The position numbers were made by a program, and so were the translations under genes. Below are positions 1-13,954 of a stretch of DNA of 64,000 nt, one piece after another. Positions within the stretch are counted from its first letter, which is position 1. Each line of letters begins with the position of its first letter. Source of the DNA: Todiramphus chloris collaris (Eukaryota; Chordata; Aves; Coraciiformes; Alcedinidae). The notes below the pieces were generated by a model. The model was not told where the DNA came from. It saw only the letters and a list, made by a program, of their open reading frames with translations, and searched no databases. The DNA is taken from assembly GCA_025345505.1 (NCBI GenBank), contig JANVCC010000185.1, positions 2,252,767 to 2,316,766 of the forward strand, written 5' to 3'.

Positions 1-60
1 GGAGAAGAGAGGAGAAGAGAGGAGAAGAGAGGAGAAGAGAGGAGAAGAGAGGAGAAGAGA
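1..60. repeat. Tandem repeat (GGAGAAGAGA)n at window edge
   Basis: Six perfect copies of the 10-mer GGAGAAGAGA start at the first base, so the array probably extends beyond the window. It is a purine-only polypurine tract that could adopt triplex-type structure. Confidence 0.97.
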
Positions 61-2787
61 AGCAATTGATCCATCCATCCTGCCTTGTATTTTATTCTCC
101 TTACCCCCAATTGTACCAGAGTTTTCAAACCCCGTGTCTGTCTCAGCAGAGGGGTTCACACTGCCCTGTTCCAGCACAAAGGCACCTCACGCAGAGTGCC
201 ACCTTCTCCATCAGACAGTCCTGCCTCAGACCACACTGTCTTCTGCTCTGAGCAAGTCATTGCAAGGACAACCCAAAATTTTAAATGCGGTGTTTTCATT
301 GTACCTGCGTAAGGTTTCCTTATGTTTTATTCAATGTTGCCCTTGCCCATACAGAAGGCTGTAAATGCCAGCACATTAATGACCGTGTATTATGATCATT
401 ACAGCTATTAACCAAGGAGGGCTGGGAAGTTTCGGGGCTGTTGTGCAAGCCTGCGCTCTGGGGAGCTGCAGATCCAGCCACGGCCTCATCCTCAGCCCCA
501 GCCCTGCTGCTGAAGAAGAGGGAAAGGTCTCCGAGCTTGGGGTCAGTGCTGGGACTGATTTTAAACACCCTAGAAAGCTCAGTCATTAAACGAATGAGTG
601 AAGGATGCTCTGCAGCTGCACAGAAACCTTCCTGCTTTCCAAATAAATGCAGAGTCACTGTCACACCTTCCACACGGCCCCGACACCTACAGCCAGTACT
701 AGCCAAGTGTTTGCCGTGCCCCGCTGACGTGTCAAGCTTGGCAGGAATGGAATTCCACAGGGAAAGTGGTGCAATTGCAGGAGGAATGGCAATTATTCTG
801 GGGCAGGAATGCCTTTGGAGAGTGATTTTCCAGCAGCCACACCAAGCCCTCCACCACCCACATGTGTGTGCATGTGACAGGGATGAGAGGAGGAAGAGGG
901 GATGAGAGCTGTCCTTCAATTTCTCAACAGTTTAACTTAAATCCTTCATTCTGAGCATAAGTACTAAATCAGGCTCAAGACAGGAAAAACTTAATTAATC
1001 AGAGGTAGCCAAGTTCAAAGTGCGCCTGGGGTCAGCTTACTTCTCTCCTTCACTTTGGAGGTACAGGGTTTATGGATAATCCCTGTCTGCTGCAAAGCGA
1101 CAACCACGCGGTGCCTCCTGTTTTCTGGCAGCAACTGAATTTGAAGATCTCCTTTCCTTCCACTCACCTTTTTAAAGCTGGAACGTAACAGAGGGCCACG
1201 GATAGCACGAGGGTTTAAAAGACCACGCACAGACGGGTGCCACCAGGTACAAGCTCTGTGTCTACTCTGCAGGCTCCCCCAACTAAGGCTTTTGAGTTTG
1301 GTTTACGCCAATCCCAGTGAAACTGAGGATTACTGGAGATGAGCAAGGGCTGCGTGGTACCCCCGAGGTAACAGGCCCAGGGAGCCCACTGCAATCTGCT
1401 TATTTACCATCTCCACATCCACCAACCCACCGTTCAGGGAACCGAACCATCGCAACAAACGCTTTCTTATCGATGCGGACAGAATCGCTTCAGAATTTAA
1501 CCAATACCAGCAGCCATCAATTAGCTGATTAAATCTGATTAAATACCAGCAGTGGTAATGCCATGGAAAGTAGGACCAGGTCTTTGTGGACTACCTGGCT
1601 TGGCAGACACACCTTGCAAAGCTGACCAGAGGCTTTGTACCAGCCTACAGGCTCACACAGTTTGATCCTTTCCACGTGTTCCCTGACACCAGCGCTGATA
1701 ACAAGCAGCCAGACATTCTTCTCAGGTACAGACAAGATAGTCACAGTTTATGTGTTCAGAGAAGGGTGCAGAGGGGACATCCCCCTGTCTCGAGGAAGGA
1801 AGGCTTTCCCACAAGACACAGAGCAGATGAATTTATTTCTGCCCCGTAAACCACAAGCTGCTACGTTGGTGTTTGCCCTTACTCCCAGCCAGTCACAGTA
1901 GGCTGGGGCAGTTTCTTCTTCAGTCCCGGAGATGTTTGGCTGTGGGTCATCCTCTCAAATCTGCAGAATGTTTTGCCTGGGCTGAATGCTGGGTGTGGAG
2001 TGCCCACCTCTGCCCCGTGGATTGACCCGAGTCCCGATGCAGAGAAGGGTGGAGGGATACGGCACATTGGGCTTGATGCCGGAGCATTGTGACACCTCAG
2101 CTTGCTCAGCCTACAAGAAAAGCCTGAAGGGCACGAGGACTATATGTGCTTGAGAGTACACGAGAAAGACAAGAGCTGTTCAAGCTACAGGGCAGGACCA
2201 GTGAAAAAGTGGCTACAAACTGTCTGTGAATAGATTCAGACTTGAAAATGAGAAGAGGGCTTTTAACCATGCGAGAAGTGAGATTTGAGATCAGCCTTCC
2301 AGGAGGGAGAATGGGGGAGAAAACCTCAGTGATGCGAAGATGGAGAAAATAAGTTTATGAAGGATGTTGTCAAACACAGTTGTCAGTAGCAGAGCAGGTC
2401 TGGATCTGCTGAAGGAAGAGGTCCCTTCTGGTCATATGGAAAATGGCCCGGCTGGTCTAATGATTTCCTAGGAGTCTGTCTCTGGCACGCACAGAGATGT
2501 GCAGCCAGTTCTGGGATATCCTTCCCGGAGGTCTGGCAAAGAAGGACAAGTTGAGACAGAGGTATCTGGCATAATAGCTGCTCCCAACCACCACAGCAGC
2601 CCTTGCATGACGAGTGCACATTAGGACAATCTGGGAGGCTGTGGTCACTTAGTCCGAGGCTGAATTAGCTCCCATCTGTCCCACAGCGTCAGAAAGGAAC
2701 ATACAGATGGGACAGGAGGAGCCACATTCCCGTCAGCCCCACGGCACTCCGCTGACCTTGCTCAGCATCCAACTCCACCAGGCAGAA

Positions 2788-2831
2788 GGGATGGAGGGAA
2801 GGGGATGGAGGGAAGGGAAGGGGCTGGAGGG
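2788..2831 (+). repeat. G-rich imperfect repeat with G-quadruplex potential
   Basis: GGGATGGAGGGAAGGGGATG followed by more GGAGGGAAGGG units gives many G-runs of three or more separated by 2-5 bases, meeting the usual G-quadruplex pattern. The sequence is a GGATGGAGGGAAG-type imperfect repeat. A function is not shown. Confidence 0.75.
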
Positions 2832-4231
2832 AAGGAACAGGCTGGCTGGTCCCTGGCCAGGAGTGGGCAGGTGCATGGGACTCCCCAGGGGCTCCCCGCA
2901 GTCCCTGCCATGGGATCTGTGCCAGGGCCCCATCACCAGCACCTTCTGTTGGAGCTGGGGTGGCGAGTTCTACCCCATGCCTAAATAGTAAAGCCAGCAT
3001 TTAGTTCCTTCATCTCCACACGAAGTATCTCATTTCAATTTAATTTCACAGTTGTAATGGATTTTTCAAAAATATTCGAGAACATATTTACTTTCCAACA
3101 TCTTATTTCCTTTCACATTTGAAAAAACTTTCTATCTAATCCCCCAAGTCGTCCTACAGTCTGAATAATTTCAGGTTTTTAATCAATAGCTGTCAGACTT
3201 GTCAAATTACTTTAGGGACCACAAAGCAATTTTTAAACATTCATAAACCCTCGTAGAACAGTTAAGTGCACTGAATTTTAAAAGAAAGAGGAACTGAATA
3301 ACACTGATCAAATAGGATTATTTTCTGGCAAATTATAAATTAGTTTTTTATGAATCACAGCTACTTATCTAGTGTCAGGCTTCTACTGCTGCAGAAAGAA
3401 GTGACTGTTCACCTCTAGAGAAAGAAGCCTTTTTTTTGCTTCTGACCCTCTTAAGCAGGAGCAGGATGCAATGCTTTTTTTTTTTTTTCTGTTGTCCTCT
3501 TTAAAAGCCACATCGTTATCTATCGAGCTACCCTGGGGTCCTCTCCATCATCCTGCTGCCTAGGCCAGAGGTGGCCAAGCTGCTGCTCCAAAGCTGTACA
3601 AATGCCTCTTGGCTCCTGGCATCACTCCCATCCCAGTCTTTGCTTCCCAGTGTGCTTCTGGCACGTGAATCCGTCTGACATGTCAGTCTAGAAATGAGGG
3701 GCATCAGAAGTTCTCAATTTATTGCACATATGTACCCGAACCGCAGCCTGAACCCTTTGTCGGGGTGATTTTCCACACTGCACAAAGTCAAACTATGAGC
3801 TGAACGTGGGAGCCTGGGCTGCTGTGGCCTGTTCTGTGCTCGTTCAGGGAATAAAGAGAGATCAAGAACGTCTGAAGAAGTCAAACACGTTTATCCAGAA
3901 ATGACTTTAGACACAACAGTCCCACTTCATCATCGCAGCATCTTTCTTAAGTCTGAGGGATGTTGCCTGCGTAGGGAAAAAAAAAAAAAAAGGGAGCTTC
4001 ATAGCTACACCAAGAATGCTGGAAGCCTTCCAGGAAAAAGTGCTGCTCAGATCAAAGACTGGACGAAGGATGATCAGAAGAAAGGAACGTTTCAGCCGGC
4101 CGCATGCAGACTAACAAGTCCGAACCCTCCGCCCTCCTCCTTCCAGCTGAATTCGCTCTTCCACTGCTTCAGAACTGCCCCAAATGTACCTGCATTGCTG
4201 TTCCCGTGCGACGTTAACTCCCTCTGCAGCA

Positions 4232-4305
4232 GTCTCCTTCCATGTCAGTTAGAAGAGCTGGGCACCAGGTCTCCTTCCATGTCAGTTAGAAGAGCTGGGC
4301 ACCAG
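4232..4305. repeat. Perfect 37-bp tandem duplication
   Basis: Two identical 37-bp units beginning GTCTCCTTCCATGTCAGTTA and ending GAGCTGGGCACCAG lie head to tail with no mismatch. The absence of any difference suggests a recent duplication and a possible length polymorphism. Confidence 0.97.
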
Positions 4306-7300
4306 CACAGAGCCCACACAGAGCCTGAAGAAGGAGCTGAACCCCATCTGTAGCACTGGCTGCGCCACGACACGAGGGAAATTCCCGTTCCTTGGCTGCT
4401 AAAGGCAGGAGGAGGCAGGACAGTGAGTTCTCCTGAGGAAGAGCTGCTGACTGCTCAGGAATGGGCACAGGAGCCAGGTAGGGGTGTGTGGGACACAACG
4501 TGCCGGTTCCAAGCAGGGCACAGGGGGATGCAGGGGTGCTGTGGATGCTGCAGCTTCACAGCCAGTACACCCGAATTCCATCTTTGGAATGATTTCCCTT
4601 ATCCCGTGCCTTGTTTCCGTGTTGCCGGTGCACACAGCTCCATGGACACAGTCAGCACTGTCAGTTCTGCAAGATACACTCCCCCCCACCAGACTGCTGC
4701 CTAGCGAGGTATTAAATACATTCCCTGGCTGTCTGCATCTGCTGCAGATGTCCTTTGCCAGAGATGGGTCATTTTATCTGTTAAAGCCTCCAAACACCAA
4801 ACACTGGCTGCTTTTAGCCTTTGTGCTGGTTCCTGGTTTCCCGCGGGACTCGCCGTTGCCATCTCCATCAGCACAGCACTGCCAGCAGCAGGAGGGACCC
4901 GTCTCTCCCGCGCCCACCGCCGCACGCTGCCAGCCCGCAGATGCTGTGGGCTTGCCCAGGGTCAGATGCCCCAGAGCTGGATATCCAGCAAGCACAGATC
5001 TGGAGACCCAGCTGACCTACTTTGGACAATGGTTCAATGTCTAAACCGGCGCTCTGGAAGCTGAACCTGTCCTGGCTTTGGGCAGCCTTGTTCCTAGAGC
5101 CCAGGTGGCCAACATCTGCTGCAACTGCTCCTCAGCCTCCAGCCCCAGTCTGGGAACAACGAACACACGCAGCTCAGCACCATCAGGAGCTGGGACGGGA
5201 GAGCTCAGGACCTGCTGGCTCGTCCAGTTCAGAGGACGCGTGGGATAGCCTGACCGATGCGCGCTGCTGAGCTGTTCTTGCCATTCAAATCGAAGATGCA
5301 AAAATATTTCTCCGTGGGAACACTGCAGGAAGTTCAGATGTTTTTAAGGCTTACTTTGCTTTTCTTAGTGAGGTGCTTAGTAGGTTTGTCAAGATATACA
5401 TCACAGACATTAAAAATTTATTATTCTCGTTCAGCTTTCCCGGAATTTCTCTTATTGCTGTTTGCTGAGTGAACTAGAAAAACCAAACAGGCTCAAGCAC
5501 ATGGTGCCAACATACAGAAGCTCGTACAAACACGTGGGTGATTACATGTAGTGTATGTCCTAGGCCAGAACAATACAGTCCCAGCACCTAAATAAGCAGT
5601 AAAGAATGTAGCAGGACACTGAGCAGAGCAGCCCAGCGCAAGCGATGGAGCTAACTCCTCCTTTCAGCTTAAATGATTAACCCCCTGAATTATGCTTGAT
5701 AAGGATCCAAACATTTCATTACTTTGCATTAGTAATAATAATAAAATCAGAGTGCTTTCTGCTATGAGATACCCTGCCCAGGGATTTGTTAAAGGCCATT
5801 TAATTACAGGGCTATTTCATTAAATGTAAAAATTAAACTAAGAGGCTGTGATTTTGAATTAAAAAAGTAAAAAAGAGGCACTTACAGGGCATAAAAGGAG
5901 GTAAACACCCTAAAAGAAGCACTGAAGAGTAATTTCTCCTCATATTCAGAGACAGAAACCCACCTGGGACCATACCAGTGCAGTCCCAGCACACGTGGCA
6001 TGGGCACGACTTCCCCAGCCAGCCCAGGACCTGCGCAGAGCTGGGATGGACTGGCCAGCACCCATGGGCACCCCACGGGCAGATGGGTCATCGTGGTCAT
6101 GGCCACTCTGCTCCCCCAGCTCCCCCTCAGCACAGCCATCGTGCCATGCCGTGCCATGCTATGCCGTTCCATGCTCTGAAAGGCCACAGCTCCTGCTCCT
6201 GCCAGCCCCTACCAGGCAGCTCAGCCTTCTCCTACCTGGAACTACAACTAAAGTGACACTTAAAAGCTCAGACTCCAAGGAACTGGGGGTACCTCAGGCA
6301 AGCTGGGACCAGCTCAGCAGCCCTGAATAAACCAGCGTCACTTTGTTTGGAACAGCTGAAATTCCCTCACCATTGTGCATTTTCTTCCCCTTTCACCTCT
6401 GGAGACTTTCCCACACAAACAGCTGCCTTTCGGGTTCGGATTTGCTCGGCACGGAGCAGCAACGGGCTGGGATTGCTCTGCGTGCTTGGCTGTAATTCAA
6501 AGGATTAATTAATAAATAACATTAGTTACCACGGGGGCACTGCCAATACGAAAACTACTCGTCTTAAAAATCACAAGACAGAGAAGTTTGAGTTCAGGCA
6601 GCTGCCAGCACTGGGTGATGCTGTTCCTCCAGCAAGAGACCCGTGGACTGGTCATGCTGACCAAACCGGAGAGAAGCCAGCTGAACAAAACACTAGCCAG
6701 CAGACGAGGAGGAGAAAAGCTCATCGTATGGAATAAGAAAGCTGAAACAACTACTTTGAACGTGAATGTTAAGTTGCCCACAGAGTCCTCGCTCTGTTTC
6801 AGCATCAGCTGGGTGTATTTCCTTCCCTAGGAGGGTAAACTGGAGGCAGCACAGAGCTGCCCACCCACCAGCCGGGTGTCCCAGCTCTCCCCATCGCTCT
6901 CCCTCCCCTGCTCCTGGCAGAGGAAGGCTCAGGAGGGAGTTCAAGTGCTGGCTCTTCAATGGTTTGTGCTTATCTGTATTTGTGGAAACATTTCAGAAAC
7001 TCCATCAGTGCCTCAGGGAGCTGGTGTGGTCTGAAGGGACTGTGAGCTGGGAGTAACTGGGGAACCAGCCAGAGCGGTTCGGCTCCTCCGTGCAGAGGAG
7101 TGGGAGTAGATGAGATCCCACCTCACTGCAGTCCCCAGGTGGGTGGGAGAGAGAGGAAAACCATCAGACAGAAAAGCCGAGCTCAGTATGAATGCACTGG
7201 GTTTCTCTCAGAGTTCTTGATGTTCTTTCCAGAACATCTCCCTCACACCAAAATCTTCCAAACTGTGCTTGCATTACTTCCAAAAGCGACAGCTTCTCTA

Positions 7301-10300
7301 ATATAAAAAATAAGATCCATCCTGAACGAACACTGAGATCAATAACGGCCCCCAAATCCTTTGCTGTCACTCTGGCACAGCGCTATTGCTAAATGGACCC
7401 CGCGGCCAGTTAAACTCTCCCTGCCAGCCCAAGCCACCTCTCAGAGCCCAGCTCGGGGACCAAACACTCCCCACCCAGCTGGGCTTCCGCAAACTCTGGT
7501 CCTACTGGGCAGTAACAGCCCCTGCTTTCAGATCCCGGCATGCTTTCCACAGCTGAGTAACCCCAGCCGCCACCAGCCAGCTTCCAGCTCCGTCAGTAAA
7601 TAAGACACAGAAACCAGCCGCTCGCCTCCGAGAAGTCATGTCCTTGTCATCATCTTTACAAGGATGCTCTGAACAGAGACGGGCGTGGAAAGAGCATCGA
7701 CACATAAAAATGGAGAAACACTTTCTGGAACTCCACTGCAATGCTCAGTGCTCCAGGAAGCTTTCTAGGTGGGAAAATAGAGAAAATGCCAAGTAAAGTG
7801 CTAAAATACACGGCCAGTCTGCCCGCCGAGGAGCGTGTTCTGGAGCAGCATTGCCCAGAAACACAGACAGCAATGGGATGGGTCTCAGAAGTCCAAGACC
7901 CCAGGAGTTATCCCGCATTACAGCTCGTTCCTCTCATTAAAATAATAAACCTAGTTTAGGAATACAGTTCCATATAAATACCATGAGATCTGGCCTTGAT
8001 ACCTCTCTGCTTTATAATTAACACCAACTTTAGTGTCTAGGAAGGCTAAGAGGTCTCTGGGGTTCCTGATCAGGGAATAAGCCTATTTAAGGCCTCGACT
8101 GCTGGTGTTACAGCTTGTGCGTTCAGCAGGGGCTCGGGGCTCCGACGGTTTGGTGAGGGGGTAACTCCACGGGGATCTTCCCGTGGCACAGAGGCCCCCG
8201 CAAGAGCCCCGTCTCTCAGGTGGTCAGCGAGGCTGCCAGGGCAGGGGAGAGCCCCGAGCATCGTTTCTAAGCAGCTCAAAGAAGCAGAGATGGAAAATAC
8301 CCCGAGGTTCAAAGATGGTGTTTAAAAAAAAAGGAGTTCCGTTGAGGAGCTGCTGCTGGGATTTGATTTGCTGCCATTCCCATCGGCGTTCCCGGGAAAT
8401 TTCCTCTTTATAAATAAAACGTATTTTCAAAGTAAAATGTCTCGCTTCTAGGTGCACTGGTGCAACCTCCTGAAGAACACCCCATAATATCCTTGTCGAA
8501 AATAAAGCTCCGTTATCTACCAGGCCTGGGATCCGTTGCAGTCGCAGCTCTGGAGAGGGGTGCCCCAAGCAAGGGGAACTGTACAAACAGATAAAACGAA
8601 GAGCGCTGCCGAGGCTCACGGGCTCAGGCACAAACCGCCGCGGCCACTCGGCCGTCTGGGGAACGGGGACGCAGGCTGTGCCTGCTACCTGGGAGAGGGG
8701 TTAGGAGGCCTTGCACAAAAGCAATTAGAAAACGTTATCGGTGTGCGAGACACGACTGCTCCGCGAGCTGCTGGGCGGCCCGACTCGCTCCCTGGCCTTT
8801 GGCGAGATGCTTATCTGCTCTGGCCTTTCATTTGTTCCTAGCCCCATATCCCACAACAAGCTTCTCGTCCATCTAATACGGCATCCTGCCTCCAGCAGTA
8901 GCTAATAGCCGATGTTTCAAAGGAAGGCAATCTTGTTAACAGAGGGAAAATATAGTTCCTGACCCTTGAAGGCAGGCAGGCAGAGCCCTGAAACTTTTGA
9001 TTTATTCTTCCTGCTGATGTTGGTTGCTTAGCTACAAATATTCTCCATGCTCATAAAAGGCTCTCTCCCTTACTCCTCCTCACCGCTGTGTTTTAAGTCC
9101 AGCCACAGTTTATTTTTCTTGAAACCTAGGTGATGAAATTTCACGTTGGTGTTACACCGCAGATGCAGAATCCCCTGGGTAATTGCCATAAGCACCAAGA
9201 GAAGCAGAGGAGATGCTCCATTCCTTGAAGAGGTGACCAGTCACCCTCCAGCACCAAAGATGGGCAACAGTGCCCAGTTCTGATGCAAGAGCACTTGGGG
9301 GGGGGGTTGGGGGAGAAGAAAGGATAGAAAGAATTGAGAACTAAGCCTGATGAATCAAACTGAACGTGCAGGGAAAGCAGCGCTGCTGGCAGCTCCTTGC
9401 ATGGACTCGTCGAGGCAACGCCTCAAAATCTGCTGGGTCTCTGAGGCTGTGCTTGGGGATGGGTGTAGCTGGGGGGTCTCGGGAAGCAGCACCCATGAGC
9501 AAATTAGGCTGGGTGGGCTCAGCGGATACAAGCCAGCCATGAAAAGGAGCAAAGCATCCCAAACACACGGCGAGATCCCCTACAGCTCTCCCCCTCCCCA
9601 TGCGTGTCCCGGCTGCCTGCAGGGCACAGCATCAGCCTGACAGCTCCACTGCTCCCTCCCCTTGGGGGGCTTCTCCTGCACTTACTGTAAAATGTCAGCA
9701 TTCATTAACCCCGGGGTCCAGCCCCCATCTCCACCTCCCAGCCCTGCACCACAGGCATGTGGGGGACGGGAAGAGGCCACCAACAGGTGACATGAGTCAA
9801 TAGGAAACAATGGCCTGGTCTCAGCCAGGGATAAACGAAATTGCTGCAAGAACAATGACCTCACAGAGCTGCCCACAGGAAAACAAAGCAGTCGGTCTGG
9901 GTAGGAACACGGGGACAATCGGCAGCACCAGCTGCGGGGACGGGGCAGGCCATAGAATTCAACTGGGGGGTTTTTCCTGCCCGCTCAAATGAGAGAACAA
10001 TGAGCAAAACCTCTCTGGTAGGAAAGGGAAGCGGCTCAGCAGCAACACGTGGCCCCGGCCCCCGACTCCAAAGCCCTGCCAAGCTCTGGAGCAGTGCGAG
10101 GGGTCCGGGGGCTGCAGGTGGAATGGTCGGGCTCTGCCACGTGTCTGGCACTCGGGACGAAACACCCACCCCTGCTCCGGCTCTGCTGCTGGCTGGGAAG
10201 ATGCTGCTGCTGGGGGCTCCCCTCTGAAAAGCGCTCTGAGATCCCTCGCTCTCCACAGCGACAGCAGAACGATACCCAGCGTCAATCCGGTTTCACGCTC

Positions 10301-13300
10301 CTGCTCCACGATGCCTCTCTACTCTGCACTTTAGAAGTCGTGCCTGTACGTCCAGCTCTGCGCACACGGACAAGCGAACACAGCTCCCTGCGGCAGGCCA
10401 GGGGATGCTGCCTGGAGCTCGGGGAAGAGGACGTCAGTCCCAAACACCATCGGTTTTTATTTGCCACGTGCAGGAGCCAAGAGCCATTTTCAACCCGTTT
10501 CTCTGCAGCACAGCCCCTTTTGAGCACCTGGAAGTGCTTTAAAACCAGAGCTGGGACGCTGTTGCCACTGCGTAAACACGGAAAGGAAGGAACAGAGTTT
10601 GACAGAAAGCTCTCTTGGTCTCCATGAAGCTCTTGCTGAAGCCCGAGGAGCAGCTCCTGCACAGTTTGTTGTTTAAGCCTCCAGAAGACCAGCAGCACCC
10701 AGCTCCTCCCAGCCCAAACTGGAATGCAGATCATTATGGGGTCCCCAAATTACTGGGCAGGAGGCAACAGAAAAGAGCAGGGAACCGTTAGTGCTGCCAC
10801 ATTCTGATGACTAAAAGCTGGAGCAGCTCGCACAGCAAGAAGCACCTCTTGGGCTAATGGTGCCTCATGCTTGGCGAGCAGGTAACGGAGGAGACAGAAG
10901 CACTGGAAGCCAAGGGGCTCTTGATCGAACTTACCTTTTAACTAACAACCTTGCAACAATGCCAAGAGAGAAGCAGAAAGCTTCCAGTCAGCACTGCGCT
11001 GCAATCGGTGATTAATTTGTTGCACGATGCTTTGCTTGCTGGACATGACAGAGCTCATAAATTCTCATTTTTATTGATGATGTCCCAGCTGAGGGGCCAC
11101 GCTGGAGAAAGCTGGCTCGTGCCACCGGTGTCCTGGGCAATGACCTGGGGACGGTCAGGGAAGCACAAGCAGCCGGAACCACTGGTGTCACCTGGCTGGG
11201 GATCACCCCATTTACTCGTGCCCACCGTGACAAGCCCTGCCCAGGACCACAAGCTCATCAAGCACTGACAACCCTCCTCACTAGTTTCTACATTTGCTCA
11301 TACCGCTTTTCCTAGATGCTGGCCACTGTTCCCAGGAGCTGCTGGGAGGGAAAGAGTGATGGAAGAGGCAACAGCACTAACGGGGGGACTGGAAGATGCC
11401 AAGTGCGCTGTTGCGACGATAAACTTTGGGAAACGTCCTGCACTGTGACCCTTGCTCCAGCAAGTGGAATGACTGACCGGAATCTCTGTGCTGGAGCTTT
11501 CTGCTCTCTCCCATGGGACAGCACCACGTTGTGCAACCCCCCCGAGAACGTTCCCATCCAGCACATCGGTCAATTCCCTTGCAGGATATGACAGACTGCT
11601 GAGAGGCTTTGTGAAGCCCTTTTATCGTTCCATCAGTCTAATTCTTGGGTTTATTGTTTGTGCTGTAAATCGACTGGCTGCAGCCCAGTCCGCATCCTGC
11701 TCTCTACTGGGAAATGGAGTGTGCGAGACCCTCCCACGGCAGCAGGGCACTGGCTGCCACCTCTCACTGCACACAGCCACACAAAACACAGAGCATCTCC
11801 AGTGCCACCAGGGAGGTCCTCCCCGGACCGCTGATCCCGCAGCCCCCCTGCCTGCTGCTGGGACACATGGTGAGGAAAGTGGCCCCCAACTGGGAGCTGT
11901 TATCCCCTCATTAATGGGTGCTGGTATTACACTAGAGGGGGCAGCATGAGGAAAAAGAGAGAAAGGCTCTGTTTTAAAAAAAAAAAACCCCAAACAAATA
12001 GAAAATGCTAGGGGTGGAAAAAGGAACCAGTGCTGTGGAGCGGGAAAACCTCTCAGAACAAGTCTTCAGCTGTGGAAAATGAATAACCCTGAATATCTGA
12101 CACAGTCACACTGTCTGGAGTAACCAGCAGCTCAGGCTCAGCATTTAACACAACTCCGGCAGACATCAGTGCCCAGTAAGTCATAAAATTGGGTCTCAAG
12201 TACCTAAAATTTGGACGCCTTCATGTTTTGCTCTCCCAGGTGATACAACTCCAAGTCCTTTCAATAATCTTCTCAGCACAAATGACAGTTGTATCTTAAA
12301 TTATTAACTCCATCATCAAATTGCAGGTCTCGGAAATGGTGGAAGTCAGAAGAGAAGCAAAGCAAGGAGGTGTTTCTGCACCATACCCCGTGGAGCTGAG
12401 GGGGCCTTTTAAATAAGAAAAGGTGGTTTTCCCGTCGCTTTCAGCTGGAGGAAGCTCACAAAATTACTGAGTCCTTTTCTCATCCCACTCACTACCTACC
12501 CAGCTTCCCCAGCACGCACCCTGGGGCCACCACAGCCCGGCAAGTTGCTGGGATCAAACACCAGACGCTGCAGCTTGGACTGGGAGCGAAGGGAGCACCA
12601 CGCACTGGGGTTCACCGGAGAAAACCACGACGTCTCCACCGAACCAAGGCTCCCCTTTGTCTACAGCGCTGCTTTTCCACATCCCTGTACTAATATTGTC
12701 GCTAACGAGGCCACGGGAGGCAGCTCAGCCTCACAAAAGTCAATGTTCTCCTCACAACCCCCGCGGCAGCCTCTCCTCCCGGGCCCTGCCGACATGCCCA
12801 GGGACACCTCCCGCTAATTGCTGCGTACTGGGAAGGAGGCTGGTGCCAGGAGCCCGGGCACCACGGCACAAAGGTGCCGCAGGGCCACGTGTTCTGCCAG
12901 CTGGGTTCCTCTGAAGATCATCCCGACCCACCCCTGCTTCATCTGTGCTGCTCAACAGAAAGGCACTGAAACGACGGCTGGGAAGGAAGCAAGGACAGTC
13001 ATCTCCGTCCACTTCTGAACGTTAACGTGACTATTAATTACTGTTTGCTACACCAAGCTATGACTTAATGAGAACGCAGACACTGCCCTGACCTTTCCCT
13101 CCCTCGCTGCACACTCCTCCCTCACCCCCTTCCTCCAGCCCGTGGTGCCAGGTCCTGCCTGGGGCAGATGCTCAGTGCCACTGCTGGGACAACTCAGCAC
13201 CCGCCTCCAGCTCACCCGTCTGAACGAGCCTCGTCTCACCACAACAATTCACAGCTTTTGTTACACGTAGACGTTCCCAGTTGTACATATTATTATAAAT

Positions 13301-13954
13301 ATGCTTCATTTATCAAACTGTCATCATTATTTGCTGCATTTATGGACTAGCAAACAGATAAGAGGGATTCTGCTGCTGTTTGAGACACCACAAGCAATAC
13401 CGGTCGCTCTGCTACTTTGGGGGAAAAAAGGGATGGGAAGGAGGAAGTGTGTCTGAAGCCTAATGAGGTCACAAATGCTTGCCAGATTTTAATTTTAAAT
13501 ACTTTCTTTCTTTTCAACAATATCCTTTTCCGCTGGGCTCTGAAAAGAGCAGAGCTGGACAATTGTACGGGAAGCTGGGAGAGACCAACAATAGAGGAGG
13601 AGTGGAGAGGGGAACCAAACCAGCCTATCTCTTTTTTAGGCAAAATGAAACGTGAAAAGAAACAAATTGCATAAAGGGTGACTAACAAAGACAGCTTTAA
13701 AAACTATTCCAGGGTTAATCCTTTCAGGTTCACAGCAGGGACGTCGGGAGAGGATGTTCAGTTTTGTACATTACAGAAGTTTCAGGAGGTCTCCCTTTAA
13801 CGTTAGCTCTGCTGCGCTCTTACCGCGCACGCAGCCGCCTACACACACCCAGGACTGCTTGCAAACACACCCTACACCACAGTCCTACCCCAGTCCACGG
13901 CCAATTCTTTGGGGGTTTTTGCAGTCACACAGATCTTTTACAACCTTTGAACAG

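Larger units (their letters stand above)
61..13949. other. Intronic stretch without recognised genes, left end
   Basis: No coding exon or RNA gene is supported. The contents are a G-rich quadruplex-like run (2788-2831), AT-rich low-CpG sequence at 3000-3480, poly-T at about 3474-3489, poly-A at about 3978-3992, a perfect 37-bp duplication (4232-4305), a G-rich tract at 9297-9312, and a short TGCCATGCCG-like simple stretch near 6140-6176. A modestly motif-rich block lies at 8880-9180. Open frames up to about 200 codons show no domain. Confidence 0.5.

Noticed and set aside
320-919. A roughly 200-codon open frame on the minus strand near the left end
   Set aside because: No domain, no splice context, and overlapping open frames on the other strand. 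Treated as chance.
11806-11822. Possible CTCF core (CCACCAGGGAGGTC)
   Set aside because: At least two mismatches at informative positions of the core.
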